Position numbers and translations under genes: made by a program
Assembly (NCBI GenBank): GCA_038065115.1
Contig: JBBTRS010000004.1
Location: 1 to 50,679, forward strand
Source: MFKM01 sp038065115
GTDB taxonomy: Bacteria > Patescibacteriota > Minisyncoccia > UBA6257 > MFKM01
Length of the DNA stretch: 50,679 nt
Direction: 5' to 3'
Notes under the pieces: model-generated
What the model saw: only the letters and a program-made list of their open reading frames with translations
Told to the model about the DNA's origin: nothing
Databases searched by the model: none
In this document: one piece after another, positions 39,638-47,690 of the stretch
Position numbering within the stretch: position 1 is the first letter of the stretch
How the letters are laid out: each line of letters opens with the position of its first letter

Positions 39638-40747
39638 ATGAGATTAATTATATTAAATAATAATTTAAAAGAAGCACTGCGCTCAATAGGGGGTGGGATT
39701 GGGGATAACTCTAATTTACCGATTTTAAAAAACATTCTTATTAAAACCGAGGATAATAAAATAAATTTTTCAACCACTAATTTAGAATTAGCGATTAATT
39801 ACGGGGCTTCCGGAAAAATCATAGAAGAAGGATCCTTAACAGTGCCTTTGAATATTTTTTCAAATATCATCGGCAATCTAACAACCGAAAGAATTACCCT
39901 AGAAAGCAAGGATTATAATTTATTAATAAAAACCGATAATTACGAAGCCACGATTCAAGGATTAAACCCTGAAGACTTTCCTATTATTCCCAAAATCGGC
40001 AATATTGATAAGTACATCAAAATCAATTCCGAAATTTTCAAAAACGCTTTATTAAAAATAATCAACAGTATTCAATATTCAGAAATCAGACCGGAAATTA
40101 ACGGTTGCTTGTTCAGTTACCAGATAGATTATTTAAAATTAGCCGGCACGGATAGTTTTAGGCTAGCCGAAAAAAATATTTCTTCCGATCAATTTAAAAG
40201 TAATTTTGAAGAAAGCTTTGAAATCATCTTGCCACTAAAAACCATTCAGGAAATTTTACGAGTTATTCCAGACAACAACGAATTAAGTATTTTAATAAAC
40301 CAAAATCAGGTGTTTTTCAAAACTAACGAAATAGAGATAATCTCTCGGTTGATAGACGGGAAATTTCCCGATTACCAAAGTATTGTTCCACAAGAGCTTA
40401 AAACTGAAATGGTGATTAATAAGGCCGAATTAGTGAATGCCTTGAAATTAGCCAGTATTTTTTCCGGTAGGGTCAATGAAATAAAATTTAAAATCGGGGA
40501 AAACAAAAAATGTTTAGAAGTTTATTCCGCCGATAATGCCTTGGGAGAAAATCATTATTTATTACCAATCAAGATTAGCGGCAACAACCTAGCCATATCT
40601 TTTAATTGCAAATACCTGCTTGACGGCCTCAAGGCGCTAGAAGATAAAGAAATTGTTTTTGGTTTTAACGACGATAATCAGCCGGTTATTATCAAATCTC
40701 CGGCCGATAAAAATTGGTTTTATGTCTTAATGCCGATTAAATCCTAG
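39638..40747 (+). CDS. dnaN: DNA polymerase III sliding clamp (beta subunit)
   Basis: 369 aa, three-domain clamp that tethers polymerase III. Typical start MRLIILNNNLKEALRSIG, GDNSNLPILKNILIKTED, ISRLIDGKFPDYQSIVP and C-terminal NPVIIKSPADKNWFYVLMPIKS-like end (here QPVIIKSPADKNWFYVLMP). Composition is more AT-rich than dnaA. It follows dnaA; recF and gyrB do not follow, PBP1A converges instead. Confidence 0.96.
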   Translation: MRLIILNNNLKEALRSIGGGIGDNSNLPILKNILIKTEDNKINFSTTNLELAINYGASGKIIEEGSLTVPLNIFSNIIGNLTTERITLESKDYNLLIKTDNYEATIQGLNPEDFPIIPKIGNIDKYIKINSEIFKNALLKIINSIQYSEIRPEINGCLFSYQIDYLKLAGTDSFRLAEKNISSDQFKSNFEESFEIILPLKTIQEILRVIPDNNELSILINQNQVFFKTNEIEIISRLIDGKFPDYQSIVPQELKTEMVINKAELVNALKLASIFSGRVNEIKFKIGENKKCLEVYSADNALGENHYLLPIKISGNNLAISFNCKYLLDGLKALEDKEIVFGFNDDNQPVIIKSPADKNWFYVLMPIKS

Positions 40748-40760
40748 ATTTTTAATTTTA

Positions 40761-43223
40761 CTATTGCGAGAAAATAATCGTTTCCTTTTCGGCATAATTG
40801 CCAAAAATATCGTTGATTTTTAATTTGATGATATTCTGGAGTTCTATTTTTTGATTAACAATTTGATATTGGTATTCATAAATTCCCAAAGAATTCGGGC
40901 TTTTGCGGTCAATCAACTGTTCGTTAAAATATAATTCTATCCGGTCCAGATTATTGCTTGATTTTATCGTAGCTTTGACGCTGATTACGTCTTTCGCGAA
41001 ATCTCCGCTTTTGGGAAAAAGATCGGTAATTTCCAGGTTGGAATTTTGTTCGTTGCCGGAGTCTGTTGATAGCCCCGGCGGTGTTTGGTTGTAACGATTA
41101 AAATCGGGGATATTGGTTTTGAGCCACTCCATTAATCCTTCTTCCCAGTTTTCAAATTGGGGATCGTCTTGGGGGTTTAGAGGGTTTGGCCCGGCGGGAT
41201 TATGTTTATCAACATAATATAAGATATTGTGGATTTGAGGATATTCAGTATTATTGATTTCGTATTTAATTATCGCTTCTCCCCGAAGAATCGGTTTTTC
41301 GGCTAAAGCCATATCCGGTCGCGTGAAGGTTTCGGAATTTGTTTGTTTCTTGAGAGCCTCGTCCATAAACGCGTGCCAAATAGGAACAGCGGCCAAGATA
41401 CTGCCGGCTTGTTGTTGCATTGAATCGTTGTTGTTGTTGCCTGCCCAAACACCAACCACCAAAGACGGGGTATAACCCATGGTCCACGCGTCGCGAAAAT
41501 CATTAGTAGTTCCGGTTTTAAGAGCGACTTCTTGATCGGGGAAAACCGTAAGATTCAAGCTTGAAGCAAAAAGCGGTTGGCGTAGGTCTTTGTCTGAAAG
41601 AATAGAGTTGATTAATTGCGGATAAAGAGGGTCAATCACTCTGTCGTTTTTCTCTTGGTATTCTTCCGTGGTCTTCCCGCTGGAATCTTCAACTTTTAAA
41701 ATCATTATTTGCGGGCGTTTAACCCCTTCTTGGCTAAGAACAGAATAAGCTCCAACTAAATCTATGAGCTTGACCTCGCCACCGCCTAATACCAACGACA
41801 AACCGTAACGTTGCGGTTCTTTTAGGGTAGTGATCCCGAAGTTTTGAAGAGTTTTTAAGACTTCGCTTAGGCCGGCAAGATAAAGTGTTTTGATTGACGG
41901 GATGTTGATTGATTGAGCCAGAGAATTTTCCATACTAATTGAACCGCGGAATTTTTTATCAAAATTTTGGGGGTGATAACAAGCAGGGTCTTCGTTGTTA
42001 AAATCAACGATGACCGGGCAGGCGGAATTGTTGGCGGTGAATTCCGTAGGCACGTCAAACAATATCGTTTTCGGGGTAAACCCTTTTTCAAAGGCGGTCA
42101 GGTAAGCAAACGGTTTCAGGGTGGAACCTGGTTGACGCAGGCCATGGGTGGCAACGTTGAAATTCCCTTCGTTTTTAATATCAAAATAATCACGAGAGCC
42201 GACCATGGCCAAAATTTGGCCAGTTTTGGCATCTTGGGCGATCAAGGCGGCGTTTTTCCCTTGGTATAGTTTTTCGTTCCGGCTAGCTCCTTCAGAGACC
42301 GTTTTTTCGGCTAATTGCTGAAGGTCGTAATCAAGCGAAGTGGTAACTTTCAACCCTCCTTTTTCCACCATATCTTCGCCATAGCGATTAACTAAGTATT
42401 CTTTTACCTCCATAACAAAATGAGGGGCTTTAATGGCGCCGAGCGAAGGAGGAATAAAAACCAATTCGGTTTTTTGAGCCAAATCTTTCTCCGTGGCGTC
42501 AATAAAGCCAAACTTAAGCATTTGCTCTAAAATAAATTCCTGGCGTTTTTTGAGTTCGTCCAGGTGGTAGCCCCAAGGCGAATAATAACTGGGAGCTTGG
42601 ATTAAGGCGGCTAAAACAGCCGATTCCGCTAAATTAATTTCTTTGACCGATTTATTGAAATAAGTTTTAGCGGCAGTTTCAATGCCGTAAATATTGGAGC
42701 CGTAAGGAATTTGATTGAGATAAAAAGCCAAAATTTCATTTTTGGCGTAACGGCGCTCTAACTGAATAGCCAAGGCCAGCTCTTTTATTTTTCTTTGAAG
42801 TGTTTTTTCTGACGAAAGAAAGGCATTTTTGGCTAATTGCTGGGTAATGGTGGAGCCGCCCTGGGTTTTGCCGCGGATTAAGTCATTAAAGGCCGCCCGG
42901 ATGACGGCTTTCCAGTCAAAGGCGGGATGATTAAAAAAATCACGGTCTTCAATAACAATGGTTGCTTGTTTGGCATAATCGGGGATTTCTTCAAAAGAAA
43001 CAACGGTTCTATTCTCTTCGGCATGTATTTCATAAAGCATAACTTTGCCGGTTCGGTCATAGATTTTAGTTGATTGGGCGAGTTGGTGATTGCTTGCCTG
43101 CCTTAAAACCGGCAAGTCTTTTAATAGCGAAGAAAGATAAATCAATCCCCACGCCGCTAAACCCAAAACAACCAGCATCGCCAACCCCGCGATTTTAATG
43201 ATTTTTTTATTTTTAGACTTCAT
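40761..43223 (-). CDS. Bifunctional penicillin-binding protein 1A
   Basis: 820-aa peptidoglycan polymerase. One N-terminal membrane anchor (IIKIAGLAMLVVLGLAAWGLIYL), GT51 domain with EDRDFFNHPAFDW, GGSTITQQLAKN and RRYAKNEILAFYLNQIPYG, then a transpeptidase domain with the nucleophile in GSTLKPFAYLTA, SLAQSIN and KTGTTND. A C-terminal extension (about 720-820) forms an Ig-like beta domain (DVISVKATIKSSNNLDRIELYF). Glycosyltransferase and transpeptidase motifs are all intact. It may start leaderlessly after a TATCAT box 5 nt upstream (minus strand); divergent from tyrS. Confidence 0.95.
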   Translation of the reverse strand: MKSKNKKIIKIAGLAMLVVLGLAAWGLIYLSSLLKDLPVLRQASNHQLAQSTKIYDRTGKVMLYEIHAEENRTVVSFEEIPDYAKQATIVIEDRDFFNHPAFDWKAVIRAAFNDLIRGKTQGGSTITQQLAKNAFLSSEKTLQRKIKELALAIQLERRYAKNEILAFYLNQIPYGSNIYGIETAAKTYFNKSVKEINLAESAVLAALIQAPSYYSPWGYHLDELKKRQEFILEQMLKFGFIDATEKDLAQKTELVFIPPSLGAIKAPHFVMEVKEYLVNRYGEDMVEKGGLKVTTSLDYDLQQLAEKTVSEGASRNEKLYQGKNAALIAQDAKTGQILAMVGSRDYFDIKNEGNFNVATHGLRQPGSTLKPFAYLTAFEKGFTPKTILFDVPTEFTANNSACPVIVDFNNEDPACYHPQNFDKKFRGSISMENSLAQSINIPSIKTLYLAGLSEVLKTLQNFGITTLKEPQRYGLSLVLGGGEVKLIDLVGAYSVLSQEGVKRPQIMILKVEDSSGKTTEEYQEKNDRVIDPLYPQLINSILSDKDLRQPLFASSLNLTVFPDQEVALKTGTTNDFRDAWTMGYTPSLVVGVWAGNNNNDSMQQQAGSILAAVPIWHAFMDEALKKQTNSETFTRPDMALAEKPILRGEAIIKYEINNTEYPQIHNILYYVDKHNPAGPNPLNPQDDPQFENWEEGLMEWLKTNIPDFNRYNQTPPGLSTDSGNEQNSNLEITDLFPKSGDFAKDVISVKATIKSSNNLDRIELYFNEQLIDRKSPNSLGIYEYQYQIVNQKIELQNIIKLKINDIFGNYAEKETIIFSQ

Positions 43224-43271
43224 GAATTATGATATCGGGTATGGTATTATTGTAATAATATTAATAAGAAA

Positions 43272-44441
43272 ATGAAAGACGAAATCAGACAAATCAAGGA
43301 AATTCTTGACAAAGGCGCGGTAGAGGTTATCGTGAGCAAGAATTTGGAAGAAAAATTAAAATCCGGAAAAAAGTTGAGGGTAAAGTTCGGCATTGATCCG
43401 ACCACGCCCGATCTCCATCTCGGCCATTCCGTTTCGCTTTTAAAATTAAAGCGGTTTCAGGATTTAGGGCACCAAGCTGTTCTTTTGGTGGGGGACTTTA
43501 CGGCAATGATAGGAGATCCTTCCGGCCGGAATATTTCCCGTCGGCCATTAACTCAAGCCGAAGTTAAAAAAAACATGAGAGACTACCTCAAGCAAGCGGC
43601 GAAAGTTTTGGATATGAAAAAAGTTGAGGTTAGGTATAACAGCGAGTGGTACGGAAGCAAAAAAATGGATTTTTTAATTAAAATCGCTTCCCGTTTTACT
43701 TACGCCCAGCTCATAGAAAGAGAAGAATTCAAACGCCGGATAGAAGCCAGGGAAGAGATTAGCGTGTCGGAGTTATTTTACCCCGTGTTGCAGGGCTACG
43801 ATTCAGTTGAATTAAAAGCGGATGTGGAAATTGGCGGAACTGACCAGAAATTTAATCTTTTGATGGGGCGGAAGGTTCAGCAGAAACTCAATCAGCCGGA
43901 ACAAGATATCGTCACCGTGCCTTTGCTTGAAGGAACAGACGGCGTTAAAAAAATGAGCAAAACCTTTGATAATTACATCGGCTTAACTGAATTACCCGCG
44001 AAAATGTTCGGCAAGATTATGTCCATTCCCGATAGTGTTATGGGAAAGTATTTTGAATTATTGACCGATGTTCCTTTGCAAGAAATTTCCGATCTTTCTC
44101 CGATGGATCAAAAAATAAGATTAGCTTGGGAAATTGTCAGGTTTTATCATAGCCGGGAAGAGGCTGATAAGGCCAAAAAAGAATTTATTGAAGTTTTTAG
44201 CGAAGGCAAGTCGCCTGCCAAAATTAAAATAATAAAAATAGCCCCTTGTTCAATCGGGGCTAAAGAGCTTTTGGTTAAATGTGATTTAGCCAAATCTCTT
44301 TCGGAGGCCCAGAGATTGATTGAACAAGGGGCGGTTTCTTTAGACAACGAGACCATGAAGGATTGGCATCAAAAACTTTTTATTGAAAAACCCGTTGTCT
44401 TGAAAGTAGGGAAGCATCGTTTTATAAAGATTATTCCCTAA
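43272..44441 (+). CDS. tyrS: Tyrosyl-tRNA synthetase
   Basis: 389 aa, class I aaRS. Rossmann fold with GIDPTTPDLHLGHSVSLLKL (HIGH site as HLGH), ARFTYAQLIEREEF-like region and QPEQDIVTVPLLEG, KMSKS loop as KKMSKTFDNYIGL, and C-terminal S4 RNA-binding domain (LSEAQRLIEQGAVSLDNE). KMSKT instead of KMSKS is a known tolerated change. The type with PLLEGTDG matches the shorter, TyrZ-like branch. Divergent from PBP1A. Confidence 0.96.
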   Translation: MKDEIRQIKEILDKGAVEVIVSKNLEEKLKSGKKLRVKFGIDPTTPDLHLGHSVSLLKLKRFQDLGHQAVLLVGDFTAMIGDPSGRNISRRPLTQAEVKKNMRDYLKQAAKVLDMKKVEVRYNSEWYGSKKMDFLIKIASRFTYAQLIEREEFKRRIEAREEISVSELFYPVLQGYDSVELKADVEIGGTDQKFNLLMGRKVQQKLNQPEQDIVTVPLLEGTDGVKKMSKTFDNYIGLTELPAKMFGKIMSIPDSVMGKYFELLTDVPLQEISDLSPMDQKIRLAWEIVRFYHSREEADKAKKEFIEVFSEGKSPAKIKIIKIAPCSIGAKELLVKCDLAKSLSEAQRLIEQGAVSLDNETMKDWHQKLFIEKPVVLKVGKHRFIKIIP

Positions 44442-44451
44442 TTTCTCCTGC

Positions 44452-44580
44452 TTATTTTTCTTCTTCAAGCAGATCTTCTTCTGCTTTTTCTTTTTCTTCG
44501 GAAACAGGGCTGCAGTTGGGGCAGGTTTCGTCTTCTGATAAATCACTGCCACATTCTTCGCAAGTAGTTTCTTTAACCAT
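44452..44580 (-). CDS. Tiny acidic zinc-ribbon protein (42 aa)
   Basis: Short frame beginning MVKETTCEECGSDLSEDET, then CPNC and an acidic tail PVSEEKEKAEEDLLEEEK. The CxxC...CxxC pair makes a zinc ribbon of the kind seen in small CPR proteins. It is convergent with tyrS, 10 nt from its end. The upstream (44581-44692) holds a palindrome and no gene. Coding is supported by the metal motif and codon pattern, not by any known family. It could bind RNA or protein partners. Confidence 0.6.
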   Translation of the reverse strand: MVKETTCEECGSDLSEDETCPNCSPVSEEKEKAEEDLLEEEK

Positions 44581-44619
44581 AAATAGCTATAGAAAAAATT
44601 AAACGACCTTTATAGCCCC

Positions 44620-44637
44620 GCCTGCCGACAGGCAGGC
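44620..44637. repeat. CCTGCC-type palindrome
   Basis: 7-bp arms GCCTGCC/GGCAGGC with a 4-nt loop between the zinc-ribbon gene and ruvC; a second GCCTGCTCG lies 20 nt on. It belongs to the same style of palindromic units found inside coding sequences in this window. Confidence 0.6.
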
Positions 44638-44692
44638 CTATTTGCCTGCTCGTAGACAGAATTATCCTGGGTTTTGGTAGTCATTATATTAA

Positions 44693-45193
44693 TTAATTAT
44701 CGCGTGTCAAGAATTGTCTTGAGGGGTAGCGGTAAATACTTCCGGCGGCAATCGCTAAAGCCAGGGCATCGGTGACATCGTCAATTTCTTTGTCGGTGTT
44801 GGTTTTTAAGCTGTAGCCGACCATTTTGGCAACAGCTGACTTTGAAGCCCGGCCATTGCCGCTGACTATTAGCTTGGCTTCTGACGGCGAGATTTCAATC
44901 AGAGGCAATTTATTTTTTAAAATTATTAAAACCAAAACGCCCCGAGATTGACCGACTTCCAAAGCAGTTTTTTGATTATTAACAAAATAAAGCTTTTCTA
45001 GAGCAACGAGGTCGGGCCTTTCTTTTTTTAATAACAAGGAAAAAGATTTTTCCAAATCCAATAGTCTTTGGTTTTTATCTTTGGCTGAAATTTTTAACAG
45101 ACCAGACCTGATAAGCTTAAAATCGTTTTTTTCTTTTTTAATCAGCCCAAAGCCGATACGGACACTGCCCGGGTCAATGCCTAAAATTTTCAT
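44693..45193 (-). CDS. ruvC: Holliday junction resolvase RuvC
   Basis: 166-aa endonuclease resolving Holliday junctions. Motifs: MKILGIDPGSVRIGFGLI (first Asp), LVALEKLYFVNN (Glu), and C-terminal DKEIDDVTDALALAIA with the Asp pair. The frame is open far upstream (to 45346) but the family N-terminus is at the ATG at 45191-45193. Downstream of yebC as in many bacteria; ruvA is not adjacent and ruvB lies at 49371. It ends at YPSRQFLTRDN. Confidence 0.95.
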   Translation of the reverse strand: MKILGIDPGSVRIGFGLIKKEKNDFKLIRSGLLKISAKDKNQRLLDLEKSFSLLLKKERPDLVALEKLYFVNNQKTALEVGQSRGVLVLIILKNKLPLIEISPSEAKLIVSGNGRASKSAVAKMVGYSLKTNTDKEIDDVTDALALAIAAGSIYRYPSRQFLTRDN

Positions 45194-45228
45194 AGATTTT
45201 TTTGTAATTAAGCAATTACGGCAAACAA

Positions 45229-45753
45229 TCAATCGCTGTTTGTTGCTATTTTTTGAACATCTTCTTGGTTTTCTAATACCTGGACAAGCTCGTTTAATTT
45301 GTTTTTGCCTTCTTCCGAGATTGATTGCTTGAACTTGGCTTGCCATTGGCCGTCGCTGTTTTCAAAAGCCCAGAGGATGCTTTCCGGCTCCGTGAATTTC
45401 GCGTTGTGCTCGTTGATGATATTTTTAATTTCGGGTATAGTGCGGTTTTTGTTATCGGTGACTGCTTCAATCAACAGGGCTATTCCTTCCGGTCCGTAAG
45501 CGCCGATAATCAATTCCTCCAAGTTTTTGTCTTTGGACGCGTGTTCAATCGCCCGTTTAATATTTTCTTGAGGGACGTTGTTTTCGCGGGCCTTTTCAAC
45601 GGCAGTTCGCAGGCGGGGATTGAATTGGGGATTGGGTTCCAGGCGGCTGGCGACGGCAATAGCTTTGAGCAATTTTGAAAATATCCGACCGCGTTTTTGA
45701 TCGGTGATTTCTTTTTTATGTTTTATGGTTTTGGTATGTGAATGGCCAGACAT
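45229..45753 (-). CDS. Short YebC/PmpR-family protein
   Basis: 174 aa; YebC/TACO1 proteins are usually about 240. The N-terminal signature SGHSHTKTIKHKKEITDQKRGRIFSKLLKAI, then PRLRTAVEKARENNVP and GPEGIALLIEAVTDNKNRT are intact. After ILWAFEN about 60 residues of the middle domain are missing, and the chain resumes with the C-terminal LVQVLENQEDVQKI. Family members are transcription regulators or promote translation of polyproline stretches. Start is the ATG at 45751-45753 (the frame is open to 45801). Precedes ruvC by 35 nt. Confidence 0.9.
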   Translation of the reverse strand: MSGHSHTKTIKHKKEITDQKRGRIFSKLLKAIAVASRLEPNPQFNPRLRTAVEKARENNVPQENIKRAIEHASKDKNLEELIIGAYGPEGIALLIEAVTDNKNRTIPEIKNIINEHNAKFTEPESILWAFENSDGQWQAKFKQSISEEGKNKLNELVQVLENQEDVQKIATNSD

Positions 45754-45811
45754 ATATCTAGAATTTAGGATATAGAATTTAGCACAGGGAATCAAGTACA
45801 AACAAAAATAA

Positions 45812-45840
45812 AACCTCTCTTTTTTGACAAAAGAGAGGTT
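45812..45840 (-). terminator. Intrinsic terminator after the lipoprotein gene
   Basis: 12-bp perfect stem AACCTCTCTTTT/AAAAGAGAGGTT, 5-nt loop; followed on the minus strand by TTATTTTTG. Immediately (5 nt) past the lipoprotein stop. Confidence 0.8.
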
Positions 45841-45845
45841 GGTGT

Positions 45846-46340
45846 TTATTGGTGCTTAAATTCCGCTTTCCAAGGGACAGTTCGCAGGAAATTTCCCTGC
45901 CAACGATCAGGGTGGCCGAGCGCAGAAACAGGAAAGTATTCCATTATTACCACGTCCCCAAAACCCCTTCCCTGGTAGATTCGGAGACGGCCATCCAGGT
46001 AAACCCAGTATTCTTGTTGTCCGACAAACTCGTCAAGACCCTTGCCGTCGTATTGTCGGTAGGCGTAAGCGATAAAACTAAAGCTGCCGAAAGTCGGGCT
46101 AAGCCAGCCTAATGGCCTGATGGTTTTAATGATAACTTCATTGCCGGGTTTCAGGATGATAGAACGAGTGCCGATAGAAAAATACACATAAAACGGACTC
46201 TCGTTTCTTATAAGCACCGCTTTATAGGCTTCTCCGGCTGGGTCTGGGCCGTTTCCCTCGATCACCGTGGTCGTCGTCGCGCAACCGTTTAAAATTAAAA
46301 TCAATAATAACCAACAACTAACAATCGTCATTCTTTTCAT
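45846..46340 (-). CDS. Lipoprotein of unknown function (164 aa)
   Basis: Signal peptide MKRMTIVSCWLLLILILNGC with lipobox LNGC (modified Cys at residue 20), then a poly-Thr spacer and a beta-rich domain (YKAVLIRNESPFYVYFSIG, SIILKPGNEVIIKTI, YWVYLDGRLRIYQG). Not a family I know; the layout of short strands suits a small Ig-like or jelly-roll domain. It has a strong SD (AAAAAGGAGG) 7 nt before the ATG, its own terminator and a divergent promoter shared with the glycosyltransferase. GC-rich codons and style differ from the neighbours. CPR cells are not generally Gram-negative, so the anchoring membrane is unclear. Confidence 0.75.
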   Translation of the reverse strand: MKRMTIVSCWLLLILILNGCATTTTVIEGNGPDPAGEAYKAVLIRNESPFYVYFSIGTRSIILKPGNEVIIKTIRPLGWLSPTFGSFSFIAYAYRQYDGKGLDEFVGQQEYWVYLDGRLRIYQGRGFGDVVIMEYFPVSALGHPDRWQGNFLRTVPWKAEFKHQ

Positions 46341-46415
46341 TTTCCCGCCTCCTTTTTAAAAATTTACTTTAATGACAAAGAGCCTGTTTTATATACAGTA
46401 CGTATTTTAAAAAAT

Positions 46416-46435
46416 TTGTCAATTATAATTGACAA
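46416..46435. promoter_or_regulatory. Perfect 20-bp palindrome carrying divergent -35 boxes
   Basis: TTGTCAATTA/TAATTGACAA; each half contains TTGACA facing outwards. On the plus strand TTGACA is followed after 17 bp by TTTACT, upstream of the glycosyltransferase; on the minus strand a weak TACTGT follows after 16 bp towards the lipoprotein. One repressor on the palindrome could control both genes. Confidence 0.6.
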
Positions 46436-46508
46436 TAAGCATTTTTTGGGGTTTACTTAATTTAATTTTTCGTTCTTTGAAAATCAAAAAAAGAAAAAGG
46501 AGGCTGAA

Positions 46509-47642
46509 ATGACCAAAAAGAAAATTCTTTTGACTTATATTACCCCGTATTCCGGCCATCACCAGGCCAGTTTGGCGATTGAAAAGGCCCTGGACAGGCT
46601 AAGCAATAAGGTGGAAGTTCTCAATATTGATTTTTTGAGATACCTTCACCCAATCGGACGGATTATTGTGGAAAAAAGCTATTTTCAGATGTTAAAGAAA
46701 AGTCCCCAAACATGGGAATATCTTTACGACAACCCCGAGGTTTATGATCGGTTAAAAAAATGGATCAATTGGCTTGGTATTTGGAAGTATTCAAAATTGG
46801 TAAAATTGATTGAAAAATTTAATCCGGACATTATTTGTTGCGCTCAAGCCTTTCCCGCTTTGATGCTCGCTAATTTAAAGCTACACGGCTCTTTGAAGAT
46901 GGCTTTAACGCCGATTGTCGGCGTCTTTACCGATTACGTTCCGCACCGGTATTGGATCCATCAAGAAATTAATCTTTACGTCGTCCCTTCAAAGGAAGCG
47001 GGCCTGGTTTTGATGAGAAAAGGAATTAGCGAAAACCGGATTAGAAATTTCGGTATTCCAATAGACCCGAAATTTCTCATAGATCGTTTTAACAGAGAAG
47101 ACGCGTTAAGGAGGTTGGGGCTTGGCGGTTTTTTGCCGATAGTGTTGATCATGGGCGGAGGTCGTGGTTTAGGACAAATAAAAGAAATGGTTGAAGAATT
47201 GCAGACAGATTCTTTTTCGTTTCAATTGGTAGTCATTTGCGGCCGAAACAAAAAACTTAAAAAAAAATTGGAAAAAATAGCGTCCTTTCTTCGCTATCCC
47301 GCGAAAATCATCGGTTACACGGAAAACATAAATGAGTTGATGAAAATTTCTTCGGTGATTATCACCAAGCCAGGCGGTTTGACTGTCAGCGAGTGCCTCG
47401 CTTGCAAGTTGCCGATGATTTTGATCAATCCGATTCCGGGACAAGAAGCGTTCAATGCCCGATTTTTAGCGGAACATAATTTAGCGGTAATTGCTTCAAG
47501 CGAGAAAAAGGCAGCCGCTCTCACTGTTCAGTTATTGAAAGACGAAGAAGCAAGACAGCGAATGCGAATTCAGGCCAGCAACTTTAGCCGGCCCGATGCC
47601 GCTTTGATGATTGCCGACACGTTAATAAAAGGATGGGATTAA
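46509..47642 (+). CDS. MGDG-synthase/UgtP-type glycosyltransferase (GT28)
   Basis: 377 aa. The N-terminal MGDG_synth-like part has YSGHHQASLAIEKALDRL and INWLGIWKYSKLVKLIEKFNPDIICCAQAFPALM. The C-terminal GT28 part has VLIMGGGRGLGQIKEMVEEL, ICGRNKKL, and ITKPGGLTVSECLACKLPMILINPIPGQEAFNA, the sugar-nucleotide site. Family members add glucose or galactose to diacylglycerol, so a glycolipid product is likely. No membrane segment; peripheral. Strong SD AAAAAGGAGGCTGAAATG, unlike the weak or absent SDs of most genes nearby. Expressed divergently from the lipoprotein; a possible functional pair for envelope modification. Confidence 0.87.
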   Translation: MTKKKILLTYITPYSGHHQASLAIEKALDRLSNKVEVLNIDFLRYLHPIGRIIVEKSYFQMLKKSPQTWEYLYDNPEVYDRLKKWINWLGIWKYSKLVKLIEKFNPDIICCAQAFPALMLANLKLHGSLKMALTPIVGVFTDYVPHRYWIHQEINLYVVPSKEAGLVLMRKGISENRIRNFGIPIDPKFLIDRFNREDALRRLGLGGFLPIVLIMGGGRGLGQIKEMVEELQTDSFSFQLVVICGRNKKLKKKLEKIASFLRYPAKIIGYTENINELMKISSVIITKPGGLTVSECLACKLPMILINPIPGQEAFNARFLAEHNLAVIASSEKKAAALTVQLLKDEEARQRMRIQASNFSRPDAALMIADTLIKGWD

Positions 47643-47690
47643 AACCCATCCTTTTTCTTTTAGCTCGGAGTCGGAGTATAATAATCAATA

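Noticed and set aside
44340..44552. 70-codon minus-strand frame overlapping tyrS
   Set aside because: It overlaps the tyrS C-terminus and uses a different frame from the zinc-ribbon protein, whose Cys motif is more convincing.
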